A DNA stretch of 47,125 bases from Arthrobacter sp. efr-133-R2A-120 (GCF_030209835.1 NZ_JARVRF010000056.1:1-47125); one strand, 5' to 3'. Counted from the first letter of the stretch, positions 23,900 to 33,107 are shown. Numbers and translations: made by a program. The notes: generated by a model from the letters alone, not told the origin.

Positions 23900-25333
23900 A
23901 TGACAACCCAAGCCACCAACACCGCAGGGCTCCCTGTCCGGCGAAAAGCAGCCCGAGTGCCTGTCCTCATCGCCACGCTCATCCTTTCGATCCTCAGTTA
24001 CCAGCTCAACGCCAGCCTGTTCTCGGCGGCCCTGCCGGCCATGGCCGCCCATTTCCAGGAATCCACGGAAAACGTGGCCAAGGTCCAGTCGCTGTTCTTC
24101 CTGACCGGCGCCGTCCTGGGTATGGCATTTTCCCGATGGAGCGACTTCCTGGGACGCCGCCGGACCCTGTTGATCGTCCTCTCCCTCATGTTGTGCGGCA
24201 CGGTCCTATGCCTTTTGGCGCCGAACCTGACCGTTCTTCTCGTGGGCAGGGTCCTGCAGAGTGCCACGAGCGCCACGTTCACCATTTCTTTCCTGCTCTT
24301 GTCCGAGCGCTTCAGCAAACGCCTCTTCGGCATTTCCGTCGGCGTCATTTCGGCGGTCAACGGCGGCATCGGCGGGCTCGACGGCTTCCTGGGCGGATTC
24401 ATCACCGACACCATCGGCTGGCAGTTCCTCTTTGTCCTGGTCCTCGCCGTGGGCGTGCTGGCGATCGTGCTGGTCGCCGTCGTGGTCCCGAAGAGGCCCG
24501 CCCGGACACGGGAGGGACGCATGGACTGGTGGGGCGCGGGCACCCTGGGCACGTTCCTGGTTCTCTTGAGCAACCTGATCGGACAGGCTTCCACTTCCGG
24601 ATGGGGCGATGTCTGGACCCTCGGCTATCTCGCCGGCGCACTGATTGCCGGGCTGGCGTTCGTGGCCGTGGAAAGGCGGGTGGCGCGTCCGCTGATCGCG
24701 ATCGAGCAATTGCGGTCCCGCCAAGTATGGCCGGTCTTGGCGAGCACGGTGCTGACACTTGCCGGCATCTTCTCGGCGTTGAACTTCACCGTGATCCTCC
24801 TGAGCCAGGACGCACGAGCCGGATACGGACTGTCCGCTTCCATGTCAGCCCTCCTGTACCTGACGCCCACAGCCTTCGTGGGCGTGCTCACTGCAGTGTT
24901 CTCCGGCTGGTTCGCGCAGCGGATCGGCTGGTTCAAGGCCCTGCGGATCAGCAGCGGGCTGATCGTCGTTGCAGCAGTAGCGGTCGCAATCTTTGCCGCG
25001 GACCGCTGGATGGTCTTCGCCCTGCTGATCATCATGGGAGTCCTCTATCTCGGCCAGTTCCAGAGCACCGTCAGCGGCATCGCCGTGTTGAATTCACCCA
25101 AATCGGCGCCGGGTTCCGTGCCCGGCCTGAATGGGGCATGCTTTGGAATCGGAGCCAGTGTGGGAATCGCCGTCGTCGCACCCGCCGTCGCCGCCGGAAC
25201 CATCGCCGGCTACCAAACTGCCCTGTGGATCTCGGCGGGCTTCGCCCTCGCAGCCTTTGCTGCTTCCCTGGTCCTCCGGCCTGTCGCTGCGAGCGCCGCA
25301 GCGGCACCCGCCGTCGTCGTCGCCCATGCCTAA
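23900..25333 (+). CDS. MFS transporter, DHA2-like (14 membrane segments), probably nucleoside uptake
   Basis: 477 residues with about 14 hydrophobic segments. GMAFSRWSDFLGRRRTLLIVLSL is the MFS loop 2-3 motif (G-x-x-x-D-x-x-GRRR). Overall it resembles drug:H+ antiporters of the DHA2 type. First gene of an operon with nucleoside hydrolase, deaminase and ribokinase, so a role in nucleoside or base transport is likely by context; the family alone would suggest efflux. The ATG at 23900 has AAGGAAG seven bases upstream; a TTG two codons earlier is in frame but poorly spaced. Confidence 0.85.
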   Translation: MTTQATNTAGLPVRRKAARVPVLIATLILSILSYQLNASLFSAALPAMAAHFQESTENVAKVQSLFFLTGAVLGMAFSRWSDFLGRRRTLLIVLSLMLCGTVLCLLAPNLTVLLVGRVLQSATSATFTISFLLLSERFSKRLFGISVGVISAVNGGIGGLDGFLGGFITDTIGWQFLFVLVLAVGVLAIVLVAVVVPKRPARTREGRMDWWGAGTLGTFLVLLSNLIGQASTSGWGDVWTLGYLAGALIAGLAFVAVERRVARPLIAIEQLRSRQVWPVLASTVLTLAGIFSALNFTVILLSQDARAGYGLSASMSALLYLTPTAFVGVLTAVFSGWFAQRIGWFKALRISSGLIVVAAVAVAIFAADRWMVFALLIIMGVLYLGQFQSTVSGIAVLNSPKSAPGSVPGLNGACFGIGASVGIAVVAPAVAAGTIAGYQTALWISAGFALAAFAASLVLRPVAASAAAAPAVVVAHA

Positions 25334-25370
25334 GCCCGAACCCACGTCACCACATCCACGAAGGAGCACC

Positions 25371-26348
25371 ATGACCACCACCACACCGCAGCCGTTCTAT
25401 CTCGATTGCGATACCGGCATCGACGATTCCCTCGCAATCGCCTATCTTCTGGCGAGCCCCGAGGTGGAGCTGGCCGGGATCGGAACGGTCAGCGGAAACG
25501 TCAGCGCCGCGACCGGGGCCGTCAACACCTTGAACCTGCTGCACGCTGCCGGCAGGGCCGCGATCCCGGTTGCCGTGGGTGCCCACGATCCCCTCGTGGG
25601 AACGTTCGACGGCGGAGCGCCGCACGTTCACGGCGAGAACGGCATCGGCGGGGTCACCTTGGAAGACTCCGGACTGACATTCGAATCAGAGACCGCCGCG
25701 GAGATGCTCGTGCGGCTCGCCAATGAGCACCCGGGTGAGTTGCGGGTCATCGCCGTCGGTCCGCTCACCAATCTGGCCCTCGCGCTGAAGCTGGACCCGA
25801 AGCTCCCGGCACTCGTCCGCGATGTCACCATCATGGGTGGGGCCGCGTTTGTGCCGGGCAACATCAGCCCTGTCGCCGAAGCCAACATCTTCAATGACGC
25901 AGAGGCGGCGGCCGTGGTGACGGAGGCCGATTGGCCGGTGACCTTGGTTCCCTTGGACGTCACCATGAACCACCGCTTCGATGAGGCCCATCGCGCGGCC
26001 CTTGCGACAGCCGGGCATCCGGTGGCCAGCGCACTCTCCGGCATGCTCGTCCAGTACTTCGCCTTTTACAACACCATTTTCGGTGAGCATTGCGCCGCCC
26101 TCCACGATCCGCTAGCAGCGGCAATCGCCGTGGGTGCCCTCGAGCTGGACGACGCCCCGCACGTCGGAATCTCCGTGGACACGAGCACGGGTGCGGCTCA
26201 TGGCCAGACCCGCTGTGAGCGTCTCGACGGCGGAGCCGCCAGCGCGCGGAAGGTACCGGAACGGGCGTCCCGGGTTGTGCTGTCCGTCAAGGGCGACGCC
26301 GCGGCGCACCTCCTGGAGCGGATCCTGTCCTTGCCCGCGACGAACTAA
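25371..26348 (+). CDS. Nucleoside hydrolase (IunH/RihA family)
   Basis: 325 residues. The N-terminal FYLDCDTGIDDSLAIAYLL is the DxDxGxDD calcium-binding cluster of the family. IAVGPLTNLALAL and MGGAAFVPGNISPVAEANIFNDAEAA are further signatures; the second holds the Asn/Glu residues that bind ribose, and LHDPLAAAIA has the conserved His-Asp near the active site. It splits nucleosides into free base and ribose in the cytoplasm. AAGGAG lies just before the ATG at 25371; the open frame upstream overlaps the transporter gene and is not the true start. It supplies base to the deaminase and ribose to the kinase downstream. Confidence 0.93.
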   Translation: MTTTTPQPFYLDCDTGIDDSLAIAYLLASPEVELAGIGTVSGNVSAATGAVNTLNLLHAAGRAAIPVAVGAHDPLVGTFDGGAPHVHGENGIGGVTLEDSGLTFESETAAEMLVRLANEHPGELRVIAVGPLTNLALALKLDPKLPALVRDVTIMGGAAFVPGNISPVAEANIFNDAEAAAVVTEADWPVTLVPLDVTMNHRFDEAHRAALATAGHPVASALSGMLVQYFAFYNTIFGEHCAALHDPLAAAIAVGALELDDAPHVGISVDTSTGAAHGQTRCERLDGGAASARKVPERASRVVLSVKGDAAAHLLERILSLPATN

Positions 26349-26359
26349 AGGGGCTTTTG

Positions 26360-26857
26360 ATGAACACTTCTTCTTCGCCCACCGGGCCCAGCCAGGCCGA
26401 CCTCGAGTTGCTGCACCGCGCCGTTTCCCTCGCGCGGGCAGCCCGGGATCGCGGCGACCATCCGTTCGGCGCACTCCTGTTGGCCCCGGACGGAACCATC
26501 GTGGAAGCCATGAACACCGTCAACACGGAACACGATCCCACCGGGCATGCCGAGACGAATCTGGTCCGCCTGAGCGCCAAAACGCTCGATGCCGGGGCAT
26601 TGGCCGGCAGCACCCTGTACACCAGCACCGAACCGTGTGCCATGTGCACGGGCGCGATCTACTGGGCAGGAATCGGACGCGTGGTCTATGCCTTGTCCGA
26701 GAAGGACCTTGCCTCGATCGTCACCGAGCAGTCGGGTGTGCCCACCCTTGACCTGCCCTGCCGCGAAGTCCTTGCCCACGGCGGCGGAAATGTCACCGTA
26801 ACGGGCCCTGTTCCGCTTCCCGAGGCAACAGAGGTCCACCTCGGGTTCTGGCACTAG
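26360..26857 (+). CDS. Guanine/nucleoside deaminase (CDA superfamily)
   Basis: 165 residues of the cytidine-deaminase fold. Zinc ligands are H63 in GHAE (E65 is the proton shuttle) and C93/C96 in EPCAMC. STLYTSTEPCAMCTGAIYWAGIGRVVYALSE closely follows Bacillus-type guanine deaminase (GuaD). It removes the amino group from a purine base such as guanine to give xanthine, next after nucleoside hydrolysis. Start ATG 26360 with AAAGGGG six bases upstream; a TTG one codon before is possible. Substrate (guanine, or another base) is inferred from motif similarity and operon context. Confidence 0.85.
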   Translation: MNTSSSPTGPSQADLELLHRAVSLARAARDRGDHPFGALLLAPDGTIVEAMNTVNTEHDPTGHAETNLVRLSAKTLDAGALAGSTLYTSTEPCAMCTGAIYWAGIGRVVYALSEKDLASIVTEQSGVPTLDLPCREVLAHGGGNVTVTGPVPLPEATEVHLGFWH

Positions 26858-26905
26858 ACCGGAAACCCAACACCGCCATCCCGCACCATCCCCGAAGGAC
26901 AACCC

Positions 26906-27745
26906 ATGCCTATCCCCACCACGCTCACAGTCGTTGGCAGCCTCAACGTCGATCTCACGTGCCGCGTCCACCGCCTGCCCTCCCCTGGTGAAACCATCGG
27001 CGGAGGCACCCTTACCCGTCAGCCCGGCGGAAAAGGAGGCAACCAAGCGGCGGCTGCTGCGAGGCTGGCAGGTGGGGCCCGCATGGTGGGCGCCGTTGGC
27101 GAGGACCCGGACGGCCGGCTTCTCATGGAGGCCCTGGACCGGGCAGGGGTTGATGTTGCGGCAGTGGAACAGGTATCCGCGCCCACGGGCACGGCGTTGA
27201 TCGTGATCGACAGCGACGGCGAAAACCAGATCGCCGTCGCACCTGGAGCCAACACGCTGGTCTCGCTGGACCGCGCCGAGCTCTCCGACGGCGGCCCCGT
27301 GCTTGCGCAACTGGAGATCGCCGTCGACGCCGTGCTGGAAGCCGCGCGCCGCACCACCGGGTTCTTCGCCCTCAATGCGGCCCCGGCACAGGCACTCCCG
27401 GCAGAACTTTTGGAACGGTGCGACCTGGTGATCGTCAACGAGTCCGAGTACGAGCTCATCCCCGAACTCCGGAGCGCCAAACGCGTGGCCGTTACCTACG
27501 GTGCGGGCGGGGCGTCGATGTACAGGCAAGGGGTCAAGACCGCCCATGCGCCCGCGAGCAAGACGAGCGTTGTCAACAGCGTGGGGGCCGGCGACGCCTT
27601 CTGTGCGGCCCTGGTGCTGGCACTTGCATCGGGCCTTGATGAGGAAAGCAGCCTCGCGGCGGCCTGCGCGGTGGGAGCCGCCGCCGTCGCGAGCGAGCTT
27701 TCCCAACCGGAGTTCGAGCGGCTGGAACACTACCTGGGGATCTAA
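26906..27745 (+). CDS. Ribokinase-like PfkB-family sugar kinase
   Basis: 279 residues. N-terminal VVGSLNVDLTCRVHRLPSPGETI and QPGGKGGNQAAAAARL are the ribokinase substrate-binding motifs; C-terminal NSVGAGDAFCAALVLAL has the catalytic base D230 and the anion-hole glycines. It phosphorylates ribose released by the hydrolase. It is about 20-25 residues shorter than E. coli RbsK. AAGGAC lies before the ATG. Its stop overlaps that of the convergent TetR gene by three bases. Confidence 0.88.
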   Translation: MPIPTTLTVVGSLNVDLTCRVHRLPSPGETIGGGTLTRQPGGKGGNQAAAAARLAGGARMVGAVGEDPDGRLLMEALDRAGVDVAAVEQVSAPTGTALIVIDSDGENQIAVAPGANTLVSLDRAELSDGGPVLAQLEIAVDAVLEAARRTTGFFALNAAPAQALPAELLERCDLVIVNESEYELIPELRSAKRVAVTYGAGGASMYRQGVKTAHAPASKTSVVNSVGAGDAFCAALVLALASGLDEESSLAAACAVGAAAVASELSQPEFERLEHYLGI

Positions 27746-28407
27746 GGATCCGAACTTGAGATCCGCCCGATGTGCGCGACACCGCCCGGCAACAGCGAAC
27801 CGCGGGCCGCACCTACCATGCCTTCCACCGCGCGGGCCAGATGCGTACCGCGGTCACTGACGCCGTCCCAGCGCACCAGCGCCTGGGCATTCAGGCCGTC
27901 CACCATGCCCAGGATCTGCCAGGCGACCGACGGAGCGTCGAACGTGTCGAACTCACGGGATTCGATCCCTGCCTCGACGACGCGCTGCACCACTGCCTGC
28001 CATGCATCCATCTGCTCACGGACGCAGGCTGCGAGCGCCTCGTTCCTGCGCCCTAGGGTCCACGCCTCCACCCAGATTGCAGTGACATCGAGCCGGCTGC
28101 CGTCCATAAGCGTTTCGAGGAGCATCCCGAGTTTTTCCAAGGGAGTCGGCAGCCTCTCCAGAAGGCCCGCGACCTCCTCGGTCTCCGCCGCCACGATGGT
28201 CGCAAAGGTGCCCGCCACGAGGGCCTCCACATTGGGTTCGTAATGCGCGACGAGCCCCGAGGCCACGCCCACCCGCGCTGCCACATTGCGCAGCGTAATG
28301 GCGGAAAGCCCTTGCTCAAGCGCTATTTCCCGGGCGGCCTCGGCTATTTCGGCCGCGCGTTCGGCCGGCGTCTTCCGGGCAGCGCGTTTCTGTATGGTGC
28401 TTGACAT
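27742..28407 (-). CDS. TetR-family regulator facing the agmatine deiminase operon
   Basis: 221 residues. HTH: AEIAEAAREIALEQGLSAITLRNVAARVGVASGLVAHYEPNVEALVAGTF, with the BetI/RutR-like layout (VASGLVAHYFxxK-type turn). The ligand domain has the BetI-like AWQAVVQRVVEAG region. The start at 28407 (MSSTIQKRAARKTP) fits the family; upstream frame adds 25 unlike residues. No clear Shine-Dalgarno; TAGACT about 8 bases before the ATG could make the transcript leaderless. A 24-bp dyad lies upstream, between this gene and agmatine deiminase, so the TetR probably controls the divergent operon and itself. Confidence 0.82.
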   Translation of the reverse strand: MSSTIQKRAARKTPAERAAEIAEAAREIALEQGLSAITLRNVAARVGVASGLVAHYEPNVEALVAGTFATIVAAETEEVAGLLERLPTPLEKLGMLLETLMDGSRLDVTAIWVEAWTLGRRNEALAACVREQMDAWQAVVQRVVEAGIESREFDTFDAPSVAWQILGMVDGLNAQALVRWDGVSDRGTHLARAVEGMVGAARGSLLPGGVAHIGRISSSDP

Positions 28408-28434
28408 CACAGAACAGTCTAAAGTAGTTTTCTT

Positions 28435-28458
28435 CTTATTGATCATGCGATCAACAAG
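28435..28458. promoter_or_regulatory. Candidate TetR operator
   Basis: CTTATTGATC and GATCAACAAG around ATGC: arms agree at 9 of 10 positions, the inner six (TTGATC/GATCAA) perfectly. It lies in the 124-bp gap between the divergent TetR and agmatine deiminase genes. Confidence 0.65.
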
Positions 28459-28531
28459 ATCCATCAGCCGCACCGAAGGCAAGGACGCCCTGGTTCCGCG
28501 GCTACAACCTCACAACACAGAGGAGAATTCC

Positions 28532-29578
28532 ATGGCCTGGAGAATGCCAGCCGAAACCGCCCCCCACGACCGCACCTGGATGGCGTTCCCCCGCACCGGC
28601 CTGACCTTGGGCGACGACGCCGCTTCGGCGGAAGAAGCGTACGCGGCCTGGACCGCCGTCGCCCACGCGGTGTCCGAGTTCGAGCCCGTCACCATGGTGG
28701 TCGACCCCAGCGAACGGGACCGGGCCAGCCGCATGCTCGGCGCCGGAATCGAACAGTTTGAGGCGCCCCTCGACGAATTCTGGATGCGCGACGTCGGAGC
28801 AACGTTCGTCGTCGACGACGAGCGCCCCGGTGTGCTCGGCGCAGTCGACTGGATCTTCAACGGCTGGGGCGCACCGGCCTGGTCCGAATGGCAGAAGAGC
28901 GCCGGCATGGCCAGCTTTATCGCCGAAGCGTCCGGCGCGGAACTGGTCACTTCGCTGCTGGTCAACGAAGGCGGCGCCATCCACGTCGACGGTGAAGGCA
29001 CCGTCCTCGTCACCGAAACCGTCCAGCTGGATCCGCACCGGAACCCCCACGCGGACAAGGCACGAGTCGAAGCGGAACTCTCACGCACGCTGGGCACTAC
29101 CCACACCGTGTGGGTACCGCGGGGCCTCACGCGTGACTACGAGGACCTCGGCACGCGCGGCCACATCGATATGGTGGCCACGCTTCCCTCCCCCGGCCGG
29201 GTCCTGCTGCACTCGCAGACCAATCCCGAACACCCCGATTTCGAGGTCAGCCGCTCCCTGCAGCGGTTCTTCGAAACCCAGGAGGACGCCGCCGGCAAAC
29301 CTTTCGAGATCACGCTGCTTCCCGCGCCCGAGACCCTCCGCGACAAGGAAGGCTTCGTCGATTGGAGCTACGTGAACCACCTTGTGGTCAACGGTGGGGT
29401 CATTGCTTGCGGCTATGGCGAAGAGCGGGCCGACGCCCTGGCCGCGGAAATCCTGGCCGAGGCCTACCCGGGCCGCCGCGTCGTCACCGTGGATGCCCGG
29501 CCGATCCTCGCCCGGGGCGGGGGAATCCACTGCATCACGCAGCAGCAGCCCACACTCAACGGGCAGGCTGCACGATGA
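28532..29578 (+). CDS. aguA: Agmatine deiminase (peptidyl-arginine deiminase family)
   Basis: 348 residues. The catalytic Cys is C334 in GGGIHCITQQQP; FWMRDVGATFV supplies the guanidine-binding Asp, and VNEGGAIHVDGEGT the conserved Glu and His. Other typical parts are MAFPRTG and DRASRMLG. Reaction: agmatine + water to N-carbamoylputrescine + ammonia. AGGAG lies six bases before the ATG. The ATGA overlap with the amidase gene couples the two. The GME family also includes deiminases for other guanidines; substrate is inferred from strong motif likeness. Confidence 0.9.
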   Translation: MAWRMPAETAPHDRTWMAFPRTGLTLGDDAASAEEAYAAWTAVAHAVSEFEPVTMVVDPSERDRASRMLGAGIEQFEAPLDEFWMRDVGATFVVDDERPGVLGAVDWIFNGWGAPAWSEWQKSAGMASFIAEASGAELVTSLLVNEGGAIHVDGEGTVLVTETVQLDPHRNPHADKARVEAELSRTLGTTHTVWVPRGLTRDYEDLGTRGHIDMVATLPSPGRVLLHSQTNPEHPDFEVSRSLQRFFETQEDAAGKPFEITLLPAPETLRDKEGFVDWSYVNHLVVNGGVIACGYGEERADALAAEILAEAYPGRRVVTVDARPILARGGGIHCITQQQPTLNGQAAR

Positions 29579-31296
29579 GCCGCTTCGACGTCGTCGAGGC
29601 CTCAATTGCACAGTTGCGCGCAGCACTGGAAGCCGGTGAGGTGACCAGCGAGGAACTCACCCAGGCGTATCTGGACCGCATCGACGCCTACGACCGCAAC
29701 GGCATCACGTTGAACGCGCTTGTTGTCATGAACCCCGAAGCTCTCGCAGATGCCCGGGCCTCCGACGAGCGCCGGGCAAGCGGCGCCACCCACGGGCCCC
29801 TCGACGGCATTCCGTACACCGCCAAGGATAGCTACCTGGCCAAAGGGCTCACGGCCGCCGCGGGCTCCCCCGCGTTCGAAAACCTCATCGCCCAACGCGA
29901 TGCCTTCACCATCGAACGCCTCCGCGCGGCAGGCGCCGTGCTCATCGGACTGACCAACATGCCGCCCATGGCCAACGGCGGCATGCAGCGCGGGGTCTAC
30001 GGACGCGCCGAGAGCCCCTACAACGGCGCTTTCCTCACCGCGGCTTTCGGTTCCGGCTCCTCGAACGGCTCGGGAACCGCGACCGCGGCGAGCTTCGGAG
30101 CCTTCGGCCTGGGCGAGGAGACCTGGTCCAGTGGCCGCGCGCCGGCGTCGAACAATGCCTTGTGCGCGTACACGCCCTCGCGAGGAGTCATTTCAGTGCG
30201 CGGCAACTGGCCGCTGGTCCCCACCATGGATGTCGTGGTGCCCCACACGCGGTCCATGGCCGACCTCCTGGAACTGCTGGATGTCATTGTTGCCGACGAC
30301 GCCGAAACCCGCGGCGACTTCTGGCGCGCGCAGCCGTGGGTTGAGATCCCGGCCGCGTCCCGGGTCCGTCCGGCCTCGTACCCGACGCTGGCACCATCCG
30401 ACGTCGACGGCGCGCGCTCGGCTTTGAAGGGCAAACGCTTCGGGGTGCCGCGCATGTACATCAACGCGGACCCCGACGCCGGGACCAGCGAGACTCCTGG
30501 CATCGGCGGACCCACCGGCCAGCGAATCGACACGCGCGCTTCCGTGCTGGAACTGTGGGAGGCGGCCCGGCGCGACCTCGAATCCGCCGGTGCCGACGTG
30601 GTGTTGGTGGACTTCCCCGTGGTTTCCAACTACGAAGGCGACCGCCCGGGAGCGCCCACCATCGCCACCCGCGGATTGGTCAGCCCGGAGTTCCTCCGGC
30701 GGGAAATCGTCGACCTCTCGGCGTGGGCGTGGGACGACTTCCTCTCGGCCAACGGGGACCCGGCACTCAACAGCCTCGCCGACGTCGAAGGCAGCGCGAT
30801 TTTCCCGCACCCGGAAGGGGCGCTCCCCGACCGCTATGACGGATTCGACGACGATATCGCCGACTACCCGGCGCACATCCGCACGCACGCGGTTGCTTCC
30901 GTCACCGACATCCCGCTCCTCGAAGAAGGCCTCCGCGGACTCGAAGAGACCCGGCGGGTGGACCTCGAGGAATGGATGGACGGCCTCCGCCTGGATGCGG
31001 TCATCTTCCCCGCCGCCGCCGACGTCGGACCAGCCGACATGGACGTCAACAAATCCTCAGCCGATCTCGGATGGCGCAACGGCGTATGGGTGGCCAACGG
31101 CAACCTCGTTCCGCGGCATCTCGGGATCCCGACAGTCACCGTGCCGATGGGAACCATGAGCGATACCGGCATGCCCGTGGGGCTCACGTTTGCCGGCCGC
31201 GCCTACGACGACACCGCGCTGCTGGCCCTGGCTGCGGCCTTTGAAGCAACAGGCGAGCGCCGCACCGTTCCCCCGCGCACACCGCGGCTCGACTGA
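29575..31296 (+). CDS. Amidase-signature family hydrolase
   Basis: 573 residues. The Ser-cisSer-Lys triad can be placed as K84 (YTAKDSY), S162 in GSGSSNGSG, and S186 in TWSSGRAPAS. The usual GGSSGG and DTGGSIR are altered to GSGSSNGSG and ETWSSGR, but the catalytic residues remain. The C-terminal MPVGLTFAGRAYDDTALLALA is typical of the family. It is coupled to agmatine deiminase by ATGA. The usual partner of that enzyme is a nitrilase-fold N-carbamoylputrescine amidase; here an amidase-signature enzyme may do that job, or hydrolyse another amide in the same pathway. The family is certain, the substrate is inference. Confidence 0.87.
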   Translation: MSRFDVVEASIAQLRAALEAGEVTSEELTQAYLDRIDAYDRNGITLNALVVMNPEALADARASDERRASGATHGPLDGIPYTAKDSYLAKGLTAAAGSPAFENLIAQRDAFTIERLRAAGAVLIGLTNMPPMANGGMQRGVYGRAESPYNGAFLTAAFGSGSSNGSGTATAASFGAFGLGEETWSSGRAPASNNALCAYTPSRGVISVRGNWPLVPTMDVVVPHTRSMADLLELLDVIVADDAETRGDFWRAQPWVEIPAASRVRPASYPTLAPSDVDGARSALKGKRFGVPRMYINADPDAGTSETPGIGGPTGQRIDTRASVLELWEAARRDLESAGADVVLVDFPVVSNYEGDRPGAPTIATRGLVSPEFLRREIVDLSAWAWDDFLSANGDPALNSLADVEGSAIFPHPEGALPDRYDGFDDDIADYPAHIRTHAVASVTDIPLLEEGLRGLEETRRVDLEEWMDGLRLDAVIFPAAADVGPADMDVNKSSADLGWRNGVWVANGNLVPRHLGIPTVTVPMGTMSDTGMPVGLTFAGRAYDDTALLALAAAFEATGERRTVPPRTPRLD

Positions 31297-31300
31297 CCGA

Positions 31301-31660
31301 TCAGGTGGACTCGTCGTCGAAAGGGGCCTTCTGCCCGGCCGCCAAACGCACAACCGGGCGGGCAGGAGGCTGCACCTGGGTTGAGATGGCAGGCTCCGGA
31401 AGCGGTTCGTCCTCGAGGAGGGCTTCACGGATGATGCGGCGGGGATCGTATTGGCGCGGATCCATTTTCCGCCAATCGATGTCCTCGAATTCCGGACCGA
31501 GTTCCTGGCGGAGCTTTTCCTGCGCGCCGGAGGCCATGCGCCGCAATTCGCGGATAAGCCGCCCCAGCTTCCTCGCATACTCCGGAAGCTTGGTGGGTCC
31601 GAGGACCAAAACGGCAATGATCAGGAGAAGGGCAACCTTCTCGACCGAAATATCGATCAT
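31301..31660 (-). CDS. tatB: TatB-like Sec-independent translocase protein
   Basis: 119 residues. A single N-terminal membrane segment (KVALLLIIAVLVLGPTKLPEYARKL), with the FGP-like turn as LGP, followed by an amphipathic helix (LGRLIRELRRMASGAQEKLRQEL) and an acidic/proline-rich tail. This is the TatA/TatB layout; length and EL-PEF tail favour TatB. The ATG has GGAG just upstream. Its stop lies close to that of the convergent amidase. No other tat gene is in the window. Confidence 0.8.
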   Translation of the reverse strand: MIDISVEKVALLLIIAVLVLGPTKLPEYARKLGRLIRELRRMASGAQEKLRQELGPEFEDIDWRKMDPRQYDPRRIIREALLEDEPLPEPAISTQVQPPARPVVRLAAGQKAPFDDEST

Positions 31661-31707
31661 GGCTCCATTCTAAATCCACCGCCCGGTCGCTCCGGGCGGC
31701 GACGGGC

Positions 31708-32271
31708 TTATGAGATCGCGTACAGCGCGACGGCAAGTCCAGCCGCCATCAGCGCCTCGCGGACACCCTTCAATCGGGGCACAGCGTGCGATTTGCTCTC
31801 GACCGGCATCGCGAACGTGCCCAACACCCACCCCGTTGCGGCGAAGAGCATGAGCAGCGCGCCCATGATGTCGGCAAGGATGATTCCCAGTTGGTGTCCC
31901 GGATGATCCGACACCGATCCGGCTCCACTCGACGCGGAGAGCAGTACCCAGCCCGAAAGAGCCGCCATGCCTGCGCCATAGATCGCCGACCATCGCCCTG
32001 TCCCGGCTGTTCCCGCTGTCCGTGGCCCTTGGTACACGATCCTGACGGCGAACAGGAGGAAGACAAGGCCAATCGCCGCTCCCAGCGGGACCACACCCAG
32101 CGGAGCCCATCCGAGCCCTACCGCCGCCATGGCCGCGGCCAATATCCCTGCGGCGGCCGCGTCAATCCGGGCCGCCACACTCTTGGCGCGGAGGATGGCT
32201 CCGAACCCCAACACAGCCGCTGCCCCGAAAAGCAGCACGAGCGCGCTTACAACAAACCAACCTCGGAACAT
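31708..32271 (-). CDS. Integral membrane protein of unknown function
   Basis: 187 residues with five to six hydrophobic segments (near 5-25, 40-60, 60-80, 95-115, 130-155 and 170-187), small loops and a few charged residues. A His-rich loop (SVSDHPGHQLG) sits between segments. AGGAGG precedes the ATG at 11 bases. I do not recognise the family; DUF5134-like membrane proteins have similar size, but I cannot support that call. It follows the TatB-like gene on the same strand. Confidence 0.65.
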   Translation of the reverse strand: MFRGWFVVSALVLLFGAAAVLGFGAILRAKSVAARIDAAAAGILAAAMAAVGLGWAPLGVVPLGAAIGLVFLLFAVRIVYQGPRTAGTAGTGRWSAIYGAGMAALSGWVLLSASSGAGSVSDHPGHQLGIILADIMGALLMLFAATGWVLGTFAMPVESKSHAVPRLKGVREALMAAGLAVALYAIS

Positions 32272-32417
32272 ACCCTGCCAATCCTCCTGCGCGCTTCCGG
32301 TTGAAACCCACCCGCAGTCATATCACTTGCGGATGGGAGAACGCTGCATGCTGCGTCTAAATACCGAAACTTCCAAGAATCGCGAGGCCGAGCCGAGCTG
32401 CGATGAATGCGTACAGA

Positions 32418-33020
32418 TCAGCGCTGGAACAGCATCGAAATGACTCCGGAGTGGACAATGATTGTGGCCCCAAGCGCGACATACACCACGGGTATAACCC
32501 AGTTTCCGGCCCAGCGGCAGATCTCGCCCACCTTCGGGTGCGCGGTCAGCCAGTAGCCCGCGGCACACCACACCGCCACCATCACCGCGAACGTCAGCCC
32601 CGTCACCACCGAAGCAGGCGGTTCCAGCGAGTGGAACAGCGGAATGTATACGGAGATGTTGTCTCCGCCGTTGGCCACTGTCACCGCGACAACCACGGGC
32701 ACCGTCAACGAGCGGGGCTTCGGTGGATCTCCGGACGGGCGGGCAACCTTAATTAAGGCGTAACAGCCCAAGACAAGCGGCACGAGGCCGAGGAATCCCA
32801 CCCACTCCACCGGGACAGGAGTGAGCGCCAATGCCGCTGCGGCCGCCGCACCGGTCAGCATTCCGATGCCGATGTACTGGCCTACCCAAATTCTCCAGAG
32901 TCTTGGCACCGGGCGCGTCCTGGCTGACAAGAAGAGAACGGACAGGACCAGGAGGTCATCGAGGTTTGTCGCCGCAAAGGCTCCAGCCGCTGTCAGCACC
33001 GTGCCGCCCAGATCTTCCAT
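32418..33020 (-). CDS. CadD-family cadmium resistance/cation transporter
   Basis: 200 residues, about six membrane segments. AAGAFAATNLDDLLVLSVLF near the start and VVAVTVANGGDNISVYIPLF in the middle are the CadD/LysE-superfamily signature repeats (N-D-D and NGGDN). Expected to export Cd2+ or another cation. The ATG at 33020 gives a protein of usual length; the frame stays open upstream but that stretch lacks membrane segments. Divergent from the phosphotransferase gene with an 87-bp gap. Confidence 0.8.
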   Translation of the reverse strand: MEDLGGTVLTAAGAFAATNLDDLLVLSVLFLSARTRPVPRLWRIWVGQYIGIGMLTGAAAAAALALTPVPVEWVGFLGLVPLVLGCYALIKVARPSGDPPKPRSLTVPVVVAVTVANGGDNISVYIPLFHSLEPPASVVTGLTFAVMVAVWCAAGYWLTAHPKVGEICRWAGNWVIPVVYVALGATIIVHSGVISMLFQR

Positions 33021-33107
33021 CGCTGATGACACTACCGCTTGGAGCCTGCGCTCTTGCGCGGACCGCACCGGCTGGCGCCATCGACTCCGCCGTGGCAGCA
33101 TCGGACG

